Below, one piece after another: positions 15,841 to 25,400 of a DNA stretch of 64,000 bases. The translations under genes and the position numbers were made by a program. The notes beneath the pieces are model-generated. The model was given only the letters and a program-made list of their open reading frames with translations. It was not told the origin of the DNA and ran no database searches. The stretch is from Candidatus Kapaibacterium sp. (GTDB lineage: Bacteria > Bacteroidota > Ignavibacteria > Kapaibacteriales > UBA2268), in assembly GCA_026418625.1 (NCBI GenBank), contig JAOABA010000036.1, forward strand, positions 19,779 through 83,778, read 5' to 3'. Positions within the stretch are counted from its first letter, which is position 1; the number at the start of each line of letters is the position of its first letter.

Positions 15841-16546
15841 GATAGATAAATTAGAAAAGAAATATGGGAAAGTAACTGCTCTGGAAAGTGTCAGCTTTGA
15901 TGTTCAGTCTGGAAAAATCGTTGCAATTGCTGGTCCGAATGGTTCGGGTAAATCAACATTGGTTAAAATCATTCTTGGACTTGTCAGAATGGATAATGGA
16001 GAGATATATATAAATGACGAGAAGTTAAATTCGCATTTTCAATATAGAAAACAGGTTGGCTATCTGCCTCAAATAGGGCGTTATCCAGAAAATCTTACAG
16101 TTAAGGAAGTAATATCAATGATAAAAGATATTGGTGGAGGTGAAGAAACATTTGAAGCAGAACTGATTGATGAGTTTGAGTTACAGGAGCATCTTAACAA
16201 AGAAGTCAGGACATTATCCGGCGGAACAAAGCAGAAATTGGGAATTATACTTGCCTTTATGTTTAAAAAGGATTTGCTTATTCTTGATGAACCAACCTCA
16301 GGATTGGATCCAATTTCAGCCGGAAAATTGAAAAAATTGATTAAGGAAAGAAATTCCGAAGGAAGCACAGTTTTATTGATTTCACATATTATGAGCGAAG
16401 TTGAAGAACTTGCTGATGAGATCATTTATTTTCTTAACGGACAGATCAGTTTTCGGGAAAAAGTAAGGAAATTAATTGAAAAGACAGCTGGAATTAACCT
16501 TGAGAATAGTATAGCAATATTTCTTAACAAAGGAGTGAGTTATTAA
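15833..16546 (+). CDS. nosF: NosF, ABC transporter ATPase
   Basis: 237 residues. Walker A GPNGSGKST (~33-41), Q-loop around YLPQIGRYPENLT, signature LSGGTKQKLG, Walker B LLILDEPTSGLDP and the switch His in LLISHIMSE are all present, so the ATPase should be active. It is a cytoplasmic subunit that pairs with NosY in copper-centre maturation. The start overlaps nosD; nosY begins two bases after the stop. Confidence 0.95.
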   Translation: MIKIDKLEKKYGKVTALESVSFDVQSGKIVAIAGPNGSGKSTLVKIILGLVRMDNGEIYINDEKLNSHFQYRKQVGYLPQIGRYPENLTVKEVISMIKDIGGGEETFEAELIDEFELQEHLNKEVRTLSGGTKQKLGIILAFMFKKDLLILDEPTSGLDPISAGKLKKLIKERNSEGSTVLLISHIMSEVEELADEIIYFLNGQISFREKVRKLIEKTAGINLENSIAIFLNKGVSY

Positions 16547-16548
16547 TA

Positions 16549-17325
16549 ATGTTTATAAAATTATTTAAGTATTCAATAAGAGATGTTGCAAGGAGTAAAT
16601 GGCTATTGCTTTATGGCTTGTTTTTCTTGTTACTTACGGAATTCCTTATTTGGTTTTCGAGTGATACGTCAAGAGCTGTAGTCAGCCTTCTGAATGTGAT
16701 AATTATCATCATACCATTAGTAAGTATAATATTTGGGACGATATATACATATAATTCAAGGGAATTTGTTGAGTTATTACTTTCACAACCTATTAGTCGA
16801 AAAAGCCTTTATCATTCGATATATTTAGGTTTGACAATACCATTGGTAATGGCGTATCTTATTGGAATAGCAATTCCACTTATCATCCAAACAGATATTG
16901 ACATAAGCATACTTCTTATTATTTTGGTCTCAGGAATTGCTTTAACTTTTATTTTTGTTGGAATTGCCTTTACAATGGCATTATCTTTTGATGACAAGGT
17001 TAAAGGGATGGGATTTTCATTTATTATCTGGTTGAGTCTAAGTCTTATTTATGATGCTTCGATTTTACTTTTGATTTGGCTATTGGGTGATTATCCTCTT
17101 GAATCCGCTTTGATTATTGTTAGTTCAGCAAATCCAATAGACCTGTCAAGGATAATGGTAATGCTGAAATTCGATGTTGCGGCTTTAATGGGTTACACTG
17201 GAGCTATTTTCCAGCGTTTTTTTGGAGGATTAACGGGAATAATTTATTCGATTAGTGTTTTATTGATTTGGATTGTTGCTCTTTACTTCATTGGAAGAAT
17301 TAAATTTAATAGGAAGAATTTTTGA
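16549..17325 (+). CDS. nosY: NosY, ABC transporter permease
   Basis: 258 residues with six predicted transmembrane helices in the ABC-2 arrangement, including YNSREFVELLLSQPISR between helices two and three, a conserved NosY/ABC-2 region. It forms the membrane part of NosFY, which couples ATP hydrolysis to NosD-mediated assembly of the NosZ copper site. Last gene of the cluster; a bidirectional terminator follows. No nosR, nosG, nosH or nosX homologue is in the window. Confidence 0.92.
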   Translation: MFIKLFKYSIRDVARSKWLLLYGLFFLLLTEFLIWFSSDTSRAVVSLLNVIIIIIPLVSIIFGTIYTYNSREFVELLLSQPISRKSLYHSIYLGLTIPLVMAYLIGIAIPLIIQTDIDISILLIILVSGIALTFIFVGIAFTMALSFDDKVKGMGFSFIIWLSLSLIYDASILLLIWLLGDYPLESALIIVSSANPIDLSRIMVMLKFDVAALMGYTGAIFQRFFGGLTGIIYSISVLLIWIVALYFIGRIKFNRKNF

Positions 17326-17383
17326 ATTATTTTTCTGATTTGATAAGTAATAATCTTTAAAAATATATAGAATTAATTTAAAA

Positions 17384-17405
17384 AAAAGGGGCTTAAGCCC
17401 CTTTT
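17384..17405. terminator. Bidirectional terminator between nosY and DUF1015 gene
   Basis: AAAAGGGGCTTAAGCCCCTTTT is a perfect palindrome with A-run and T-run flanks, placed between two convergent genes, so it can end transcription in both directions. Confidence 0.9.
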
Positions 17406-17408
17406 AAT

Positions 17409-18650
17409 TTAATCAAGAAAATGAATAAATAGACCATCGCGTAATTTTGGCTCGAACCAAGTGGATTTTGGTGGCATTATTTTACCACTATCTGCAATTT
17501 TCATAAGTTCATCAACCGAAGTTGGAAACATACTGAAAGCTAATTTCATTTCACCTGAGTTTACCCTTTTTTCAAGCTCGCCAAGACCACGAATACCACC
17601 AACAAAATCAATCCTCTTGCTTGTTCTTGGGTCATCAATACCTAAAATAGGAGCAAGAATTTTGTTTTGTAATATTGCAACGTCAAGGCTCTCCACCGGG
17701 TCAGGATTAGAAAGCAGTTCCTGATTAAGTGATATTTTATACCATTGATTTTCGATATATAATCCGATTTCACCTTTTTTTGTTGGTTTAAATTGGTTCG
17801 GTGTTGGCTCAACAGAAGCTAATTCTTTGATTTTGTTCAGGAATTCATCTTTGGTTAAGCCATTTAAATCTTTCACAACTCTATTATAATCCAAAATCTT
17901 AAGGTGACTTGCAGGGAAAAGAACAGCTAAAAAGAAATTATATTCCTCTTCGCCTGTATGATTAGGATTTGCCTGTTGTCTTTCTCGTCCAACAATAGCA
18001 GCAGCCGCGGAACGATGATGTCCATCTGCAACATAAAGATAGTCAATTTCTGAGAAAATTTTACTTATTTGGTCAATGTAATTTTTATCTTTGATAACCC
18101 AAGTTTTATGTGTTATGCCATCAGGAGCGACAAAGTCATTTTCAGGTTTATTTTTAATAACCTCATCTACAATTTTATTGATAGCATCATTATCACGATA
18201 GGTTAGAAATATTGGTCCAGTGTGAGCATTTGTAACACGAACGTGGTTTGAACGATCTTCTTCTTTGTCTTTCCTTGTTTTTTCGTGCTTTTTGATTATG
18301 TCGTTCCAATAATCATCAACTGATGCACAACCAACTAAACCATATTGAGTTCTGCCGTCCATAGTTTGAGAATAGACATAATAGTAGGGCTGCTCATCTT
18401 GAAAAAGAACACCGTCATTAATCAATTTCCATAAATTTTCTTTGCCCTTTTGATAAACAAGAGGGTCATAAAGCGAAATTGAAGGGTCAAGATCAATTTC
18501 TGGCTTTCCTACGTGAAGGAAGGAAAGAGGATGTCCTTTTGCTTCTTCACGAGCTTCTTCCGAACTTAAAACATCATAAGGTTTGGCAGCAACTTCGGCT
18601 GCAAATTCCGGTTTTGGTCTATACGCTCTGAAAGGTCTTAATACTGCCAT
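17409..18650 (-). CDS. DUF1015 family protein
   Basis: 413 residues, close to the family's usual length. The N-terminus FRAYRPKPEFAAEVAAKPYD and the motif YVADGHHRSAAA identify DUF1015, cytoplasmic proteins of unknown biochemical role. The gene is transcribed 29 bases after serA on the same strand. DUF1015 genes are often found beside serA and serC homologues, so a link to serine metabolism is plausible but only by context. No signal peptide or membrane segment. Confidence 0.9.
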   Translation of the reverse strand: MAVLRPFRAYRPKPEFAAEVAAKPYDVLSSEEAREEAKGHPLSFLHVGKPEIDLDPSISLYDPLVYQKGKENLWKLINDGVLFQDEQPYYYVYSQTMDGRTQYGLVGCASVDDYWNDIIKKHEKTRKDKEEDRSNHVRVTNAHTGPIFLTYRDNDAINKIVDEVIKNKPENDFVAPDGITHKTWVIKDKNYIDQISKIFSEIDYLYVADGHHRSAAAAIVGRERQQANPNHTGEEEYNFFLAVLFPASHLKILDYNRVVKDLNGLTKDEFLNKIKELASVEPTPNQFKPTKKGEIGLYIENQWYKISLNQELLSNPDPVESLDVAILQNKILAPILGIDDPRTSKRIDFVGGIRGLGELEKRVNSGEMKLAFSMFPTSVDELMKIADSGKIMPPKSTWFEPKLRDGLFIHFLD

Positions 18651-18679
18651 AAAACTCCCAAAAGAAATATTAGAATTAA

Positions 18680-19588
18680 TTATTGCTTTAAAACATTAAC
18701 AACTTTGGTTGCGATTTCAATACCAACTCTATCCTGAGCTTCATCGGTAGAAGCACCAATATGAGGTGTTACGGAAACTCTTGGATGCTTTATTAAATCC
18801 ATTTGAGCTTCTGTTGGTGGTTCATTTTCGAAAACATCAATACCAGCGTATCTTACTGTGCCGTTATTCAAAGCATCAAGTAAGTCCTTTTCAGAAACAA
18901 CGCCACCACGAGCGCAATTAATAATAACAACGCCTTTTTTAACTTTTGCAAATTCTGGTGCTCCGAGTGCCGGTGGCTCTCCTTTGATTTTCGGGAGATG
19001 AAGCGAAATGAAATCAGATGTAGCAAGAAGTTCATCTTTGCTGACTAATTTAACATCTAAATCAATTTCTTTAACAAACGGGTCATAAGCAATAACCTTC
19101 ATTCCAAGTCCGATAGCTCGTTTTGCAGTTTCTTTTCCAATATTTCCGATGCCAATTAATCCAAGAGTTTTACCGGTTAATTCCATACCGTGAGCATATT
19201 CTTTTTTGGGCCACTTGCCTTCTCTCATTTCGATATTGCTAATATTGATAAAACGGCAAACTGCAAACATATGACCAATTGCAAGTTCTGCAACTGAAAT
19301 TGATGATGCACCGGGAGTATTGAGAACGGGAATGCCTTTTTCTATGGCGTAAGCAACATCAATATTATCAAGACCAACTCCACCACGTGCGATGGCTTTG
19401 AGTTTGGTTCCAGCGTCAATAACTTCTTTGGTTACTTTTGTGGCTGAACGAACCATAATTGCATCGTAATCAGCTATTTTAGTTAAAAGTTCTTCAGGTG
19501 AAAATTTAATAATATCAACCTGAAAACCTGCTTCTTCAAGAATTTTTTTTCCTGAATCTTCGATACCATCACTAACTAATATTCTCAT
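18680..19588 (-). CDS. serA: D-3-phosphoglycerate dehydrogenase (short form)
   Basis: 302 residues. The Rossmann motif GIGNIGKETAKRAIGLG lies at ~146-162, with RGGVGLDNIDV before it. Catalytic-region signatures INCARGGVVSEKDLLDAL and VTPHIGASTDEAQ (catalytic His) follow, as in D-2-hydroxyacid dehydrogenases. It lacks the C-terminal ACT and ASB domains of longer SerA proteins, so serine feedback through ACT is not expected. Product call rests on similarity plus the DUF1015 neighbour; other 2-hydroxyacid dehydrogenases are possible. AAGGAGAT lies directly upstream of the ATG. Confidence 0.85.
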   Translation of the reverse strand: MRILVSDGIEDSGKKILEEAGFQVDIIKFSPEELLTKIADYDAIMVRSATKVTKEVIDAGTKLKAIARGGVGLDNIDVAYAIEKGIPVLNTPGASSISVAELAIGHMFAVCRFINISNIEMREGKWPKKEYAHGMELTGKTLGLIGIGNIGKETAKRAIGLGMKVIAYDPFVKEIDLDVKLVSKDELLATSDFISLHLPKIKGEPPALGAPEFAKVKKGVVIINCARGGVVSEKDLLDALNNGTVRYAGIDVFENEPPTEAQMDLIKHPRVSVTPHIGASTDEAQDRVGIEIATKVVNVLKQ

Positions 19589-19829
19589 TTTATCTCCTTT
19601 TGTATTAAATTATTTACAAAAATACATTTGTTAAATTCAAAATTAAGTAATAATGCAAAACTCAAAAATTAATTTATTTTCAGGAATCAGTTAATTGTAA
19701 CTATTTCTGTAATATAATGATAGACAGAATTGAGATTTGTGTTTTTTAAAATCAAAATTATAACTAAATTAAATTTTGTTAAATGTATTTTATGTTAATT
19801 ATTTAAAGAGTATTAAACGTAGGATTTTT

Positions 19830-20792
19830 ATGAAAAAAGAAATCAAGAAACTTTTGGTTACGGGTGCATCAGGGCAAATAGGTTCAGAGCTTATTCCCGT
19901 TTTAAGAAATAAGTATGGTGATAATAATGTTATTGCTACTGATTTAAAAATACCAACGAATAACAAGCTTTTTGAATCAGGTCCATTCCATTTACTTGAT
20001 GTTAGAAATTATGAAACGTTAGAAAGCATAATTAAAAATTACAATATTGATACTATAATTCACCTTGCTGCAATTCTTTCAGGAATCGGCGAGGATAAGC
20101 CTGAAATGTGTTGGGATATAAATATGGGTGGAACTGTCAATACACTTAATCTTGCTGTTAAATATGAAATGGCAAGGGTTTTCATACCAAGTTCCATTGC
20201 AGTATGGGGACCCGGTATGCCAAAGAAGGCTCCACAGGATTCAGTTCTTCAACCAACCACAATGTATGGCATAACTAAAGTTGCTGGTGAACTGATAGGT
20301 GATTACTACATTAAAAAATTTGGTCTCGATGTTCGAGGTGTCAGATATCCGGGTATTATTTCATCGGAGACACCTCCGGGTGGCGGAACAACTGACTATG
20401 CTGTTGCAATTTATTACGATGCTATAAAATACAACAAATTTGTTTGCTTTGTTAATGAGGAAACTACCTTACCAATGATGTATATGCCGGATTGTATTAA
20501 GGCAGTTCTTGATTTATTGGATGCTCCTTTCGAAAAATTAAAACATCATACTAATTTCAATGTTGGTTCAATGAGTTTCAATGTCAGGCAATTGGTCGAA
20601 TCAATAAGAAAATATAAGCCGAATTTCGAAATAAAATATGAGCCGGATTTTCATCAGGAAATAGCTGATTCTTGGCCCGATGATGTTGATGACAGTGCCG
20701 CTCGTGAGGAATGGGGCTGGAAACCAGATTGGGATCTTGATTCGATGACAAAAGATATGATAACAAAGCTCGAAGCAAGATTGCTCAAATAA
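19830..20792 (+). CDS. NAD-dependent epimerase/dehydratase, probable L-threonine 3-dehydrogenase (SDR type)
   Basis: 320 residues from the ATG at 19830, preceded by AGGA. An in-frame start at 19776 would add an unlikely leader. Residues ~6-20 hold the Rossmann glycine motif TGASGQIGSEL. PSSIAVWGP and YGITKVAGE supply the Ser and Tyr-x3-Lys of extended SDRs. The stretch RGVRYPGIISSETPPGGGTTDYA closely matches the epimerase-like L-threonine dehydrogenases rather than UDP-glucose 4-epimerase. That enzyme oxidises threonine to 2-amino-3-ketobutyrate. No 2-amino-3-ketobutyrate ligase gene is adjacent to confirm the pathway. Confidence 0.8.
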   Translation: MKKEIKKLLVTGASGQIGSELIPVLRNKYGDNNVIATDLKIPTNNKLFESGPFHLLDVRNYETLESIIKNYNIDTIIHLAAILSGIGEDKPEMCWDINMGGTVNTLNLAVKYEMARVFIPSSIAVWGPGMPKKAPQDSVLQPTTMYGITKVAGELIGDYYIKKFGLDVRGVRYPGIISSETPPGGGTTDYAVAIYYDAIKYNKFVCFVNEETTLPMMYMPDCIKAVLDLLDAPFEKLKHHTNFNVGSMSFNVRQLVESIRKYKPNFEIKYEPDFHQEIADSWPDDVDDSAAREEWGWKPDWDLDSMTKDMITKLEARLLK

Positions 20793-20843
20793 TTTTACTA
20801 ATTTAGAATTGTTATTTTATCCAATTAACAATTTTATTTTATT

Positions 20844-21689
20844 ATGAAATACTTAGTCCTTGGCTCAAAAGGTCAGTTAGGCAAGGAGTTTGTCAAATAT
20901 TTCACAAAAGTTGAAGCTGAGTATAAAGCTTTCGATATAGATGAAATAGATATTTCTAATAGAGATATGGTTTTTCAGCTATGTCAGTCTTTTAAACCTA
21001 ATGTAATAATAAATTGTGCTGCATATAATCTTGTTGATAATGCTGAAACAAATCCTGATGAAGCTTACAAATCAAATTCTAAGGGTGTAGAAAATCTTGC
21101 TATAATATCGAATGAAACTGGTTCTAATCTTGTTCATTATAGCACTGATTATGTTTTTGACGGGAAAAAAGAGACAGGTCTATATACAGAGCAAGATGAA
21201 CCAAATCCGCTTAGTGTTTATGCTAAGAGCAAGTATGATGGTGAAATGAAAATTAAGGAAAATACTGATAACTATCTTATACTGAGGCTTAGCTGGGTTT
21301 TTGGTGATGGTCAGCAGAATTTCATTTATAAATTGCTTCAGTGGGCTGAGAAAAATAATATTCTAAAAATCGCATTTGATGAAGTTTCAGTGCCAACCTA
21401 TACCCATACAATCGTTGAAGCAACATTGAAGGCTCTGAGCAATCAATTAAAGGGATTATATCATTTGACTAATTCGGGCTATGCTTCAAGGTATGAATGG
21501 GCAAAATATATTATAAAAAAATTGAATAAGAAAAACATTTTATATCCAGTTTCCAAAGATATTTTCAATTTACCTGCGAAAAGACCCGGGTTTTCAGCGA
21601 TGAGCAATGAACTTCTTTCGAATACTATAAAAATCGAAATTCCATTTTGGGAAAAAGCAGTCGATGATTATTTAAGCAAATATTTATGA
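20844..21689 (+). CDS. rfbD: dTDP-4-dehydrorhamnose reductase
   Basis: 281 residues. N-terminal GSKGQLGKEFVKYF nucleotide-binding motif, then INCAAYNLVDNAETNPDEA, STDYVFDGKKETGLYTE, PLSVYAKSKYDGE (Tyr-x3-Lys) and LRLSWVFG, all typical of RmlD. It makes dTDP-L-rhamnose, a sugar donor for cell-surface glycans. The other rml genes are not nearby. Six bases separate it from the following glycosyltransferase, which suggests a common transcript. Confidence 0.9.
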   Translation: MKYLVLGSKGQLGKEFVKYFTKVEAEYKAFDIDEIDISNRDMVFQLCQSFKPNVIINCAAYNLVDNAETNPDEAYKSNSKGVENLAIISNETGSNLVHYSTDYVFDGKKETGLYTEQDEPNPLSVYAKSKYDGEMKIKENTDNYLILRLSWVFGDGQQNFIYKLLQWAEKNNILKIAFDEVSVPTYTHTIVEATLKALSNQLKGLYHLTNSGYASRYEWAKYIIKKLNKKNILYPVSKDIFNLPAKRPGFSAMSNELLSNTIKIEIPFWEKAVDDYLSKYL

Positions 21690-21695
21690 GAGTTA

Positions 21696-22415
21696 ATGAA
21701 AGTATTAATAATAGTTCCGGCTTATAATGAAGCTATTATTATCAAATCGGTTCTTGAATCAATCATCAACGAGAACCCAAATTGGGATATTCTTGTAATC
21801 AACGATGGCTCATCTGATAAAACGGGTGAGATTGCCTCAGAATTAAAAAAGGTTAAAGTTGTTAATTTGCCCTGCAACCTTGGTATAGGAGGTGCAGTTG
21901 AGACTGGGTTTAAGTATGCTTTCTTCAATAATTATGATTTTGCAGTTCAATTTGATGGAGACGGTCAGCATAAAGCAAGTGAAATCAATAAAATTCTTCA
22001 GCCTTTGATTGAGGGGAGTGCAGATGTTGTAATTGGTTCAAGGTTTCTTGTCAAAAGCTCAAATTGGAAACCAAATTTTTCCAGAAGGTTAGGTATAAAA
22101 ATTTTTTCCCTTGTTAACTCTCTTTTAATTAAACAAAAAATCACTGACAATACCTCCGGTTTCAGGGCTTATAACAGAAAAGCCATTGAATTTTTAGCCC
22201 GTGATAATTACCCAACTGACTATCCAGAACCTGAAGCCATAATTTTGCTTGGAAAGAATGGTTTCAAGATGATGGAAGTTTTTGTAGAAATGCAGGAAAG
22301 AGCAGAAGGAAAAAGCTCAATTTCGGGACTGAAACAATTTTATTATATGTTTAAAGTTCTGCTTTCAATTTTGGTCAGTTCAATAAGAGCACCAATCGAA
22401 AAAAAGCCCAATTAA
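21696..22415 (+). CDS. Family 2 glycosyltransferase (dolichol-phosphate-mannose-synthase-like)
   Basis: 239 residues. IVPAYNEAIIIKSVLESI, VINDGSSDKTGE and QFDGDGQHKASEI give the nucleotide-sugar site and the DxD metal site of GT2. VIGSRF and ITDNTSGFRAYNRKAIEFL match the DPM1-like subgroup, which transfers a sugar to polyprenyl phosphate or acts in glycan assembly. There is no C-terminal membrane domain. Follows rmlD by six bases. Confidence 0.88.
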   Translation: MKVLIIVPAYNEAIIIKSVLESIINENPNWDILVINDGSSDKTGEIASELKKVKVVNLPCNLGIGGAVETGFKYAFFNNYDFAVQFDGDGQHKASEINKILQPLIEGSADVVIGSRFLVKSSNWKPNFSRRLGIKIFSLVNSLLIKQKITDNTSGFRAYNRKAIEFLARDNYPTDYPEPEAIILLGKNGFKMMEVFVEMQERAEGKSSISGLKQFYYMFKVLLSILVSSIRAPIEKKPN

Positions 22416-22486
22416 AAAACTTAAAAATATTAGTAACTTTTCTTTGAATTAATTCGTCTATAGCAAAGTTAATTTTTGGAAATGAT

Positions 22487-25400
22487 ATGTTTTTAAATAT
22501 ATTGAGGTTTATACCTCTTTTTTTATTTTTTGTTATATATAATTCTAATTCAGAAATAAAGCTTGAAGCTTTTAAGTTCAACAATACTGTTACAGTTGAT
22601 ACAACTGAATATCCTATTTTCTCTATAAAAATCAAAGCCTTGAAGAATAACATTCCATTTATTTTTGATAAAAATAATATTATTCTTCTCGAAAATGTGA
22701 ATCCGGTTATTCCTATTTCAATATCACAACCAGATAATAGCCAATATCAGACAGTAAGGTGGATTACAAAGATTAATGGACCGAGTTCGAAAAATGATTT
22801 TTATTCAACACCTCACAGATTGACTGTTTTTGTTTTTTCCGGCTCAGAATTAGGAACTCTGGCAACAAGCTTTGATAAAATTTATTTATCAGTAGTTAGC
22901 ATAACTAACAGCCGTGATAGATTTGAACCGGATATGTATTTCGGCAACTTGAAGAAAGGTGAGGATACGACCAGAGGAATTATAGTTAATTCTCCAATAG
23001 CAAATGTAGTCAATAATAGAGAAATACCCGTAAAGATTGACTCAATTAAGACACATTCAAAATACTTTACTTATGAATGGTTTGGTTCGAGTATAGACAG
23101 CACAAGACCACCAAAGCAATTATATTCGCCTTTCTATTATAGAGCCGCAATCAAGTTCAAACCTGATGATACAACTTACTACCGAGATAAGTTTACTGTT
23201 TATTTTGAAGGTGGTCGCAAGGAAGAAATTAATCTTATCGGAAACCAATTTAATATACCCCGAACAACGGTTTTACAATTAATTAGACCGAATGGCGGCG
23301 AAATTCTTCTTCCCTGCCAGCAATATGAGATTAAATGGAAAGGTGCTGTGAAGGGCATTCCAACCTCAGTTTACTTAAGTCTGGATAATGGTGCAACTTG
23401 GGAACAGATTGCCTCAACAATTGATAGTGTTTTCTTTTGGCAGGTGCCGGATTTACCTACTAACAGGGCATTGATTAAGGTTAAGCAGGAATTTACTAAT
23501 ACGACGACTAAAACATTAAAAGAAGATGATATACCCGTTAGAAAAATAGCATATAGAAGTGATGGGCAAAGAGTTTTGTCTGTAAATGATGCTGGATTTC
23601 TTAAAGAATGGGACCTTCAAGTAGGAACATCCACTATGACTAAAAGAATTAGTCAATTGCTCTATCCTGCTGAAAAATTAGTTCCACTTGGTCTTGATTA
23701 TTTTGATTATGACACAAAATTATTTGTAGTTTACCGAAAAGAAAGTTATTATGGACAGCCTTCTCAGGATTCAATAGCCTTTTACAAAATTGATGAAAAT
23801 CAGCCATATTTGAAAATACAAATCCCTGATAATTTTGGGGTGAAGAAAGCAATTCTCGATGCTAAAAGAGAAAAAATAGCAATTATTCCACAGTCTGGGA
23901 TGAATATATTATTATATTCTGCAAAAGATGGTTCAACCATTAAGACACTGACTTTCGAAAAACCAATAGCAGCATTCACATTTAATTCAATTCTCGATGA
24001 ATCAGCCGTTGCACTCTTGAATGGTGATGTCCAGATATTAAAGAATGAGGATTTTTCAGTAAAGGATAAGCTTTCATTTGAGGACTTACCATTGATTTAT
24101 GAACTTGGACTATCTCCAGATGGCGAGATGTTGGCTATTGGATGTTCAGCACCTCTTTCAGTTGGAACAAACACAAATAGGAACGAAATCCACGTAGTAA
24201 ATATCAAAAACAAACTCATAATAAGAACTGGAAGAAAGTCTGCTAGTAATCCGGTAGCATTGGAATTTGGACCAACATCTGCACACTTAATTGTTGGCTC
24301 AACAGCTCAACCTCAGATTGCTTTTTGGGATTTACCCGGCGATGAATTTATCGGAAGTATGAGCGGAAATGATAATATTTTGACCGACTTCAAATTTTCA
24401 CCTGACGGGCATTCAATTGCAACATCAGCAGCTTCAGGGGAAAATCTAAATATCCGCTTCTTTACCTATCCAGAAGAAGATCCTTCTAATGGCACATTCA
24501 GAATTGTTCGTCCTGAGTATAATTTTAAAGATATAACACTCGAACCTGCATATCTGGGTTCAGATAATGAAAGAAAAGTTAAAAGTGTAATTTGCAATAC
24601 TGGCGAGGTTCCTCTTGGCATTGATCACTCTTGGCTTGTTTCAGGGAGACATTTCAAGATTAAAAATATAATAACACCAGACAGCATTTACCCCGGTCAA
24701 TGCCTTGATGTTGAATTTTACTATCATCCACTTGATACAGGCAAAATCACTGATACACTTGTTGTTACCTCCTGCACTAAATGGTTCTTTATCAAAATTG
24801 AAAGTATCGGGTTGAAAAGAAACATAGCTTTTCTGAATAACATTTTCGATTTTGGGGAAATTTGCGTTGGGGATACGATAACAAAAACTATTGATTTATT
24901 CAGAAATGATGACCCCGTTCCTTTGAAGGTCAATTTCATTGCGATTGATGATCAAATTTCTTCATCATTTAGGGTAATTTCGAAAATTCAAGACACTATT
25001 TTGCAACCGGGAGAAATACTGAAAGTTGAGATTAGATTTCATCCCGCTGAATTTGGTGAAATATTGAGAAATGTTTATGTTTTCCATTCTGACCAGACCT
25101 TTATGTCCCCAAATACAACATTTCACGGGCGAGGGTTGGGAACAATTTTCGATTTCAGTCATTCGAACCTGATGTTTATTCCTGAAATAAAAAATCGTAA
25201 ACTAAAAATAATAAATAATTCAAAAAACACCACAAATATCGTTAATGCAATTTTCTCACAAGATGGATTTTATAGGATTTTAACACCGTTACCTATAAAA
25301 ATTGCCGCTGGTGCAGAAGCAGAAATTGAAATTGAAGCGATAAATATATCTCCAAATCCGGTTTCATTAAGATTCGAGGCTACTCCTTGTAATTCAATTA

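Noticed and set aside
19776..19829. Longer N-terminus for the threonine-dehydrogenase-like protein
   Set aside because: No ribosome site, and the extra residues precede a normal Rossmann start; ATG at 19830 has AGGA upstream.
19830..20792. UDP-glucose 4-epimerase
   Set aside because: The PPGGGTTDYA stretch and lack of epimerase-specific motifs fit the threonine dehydrogenase branch better.
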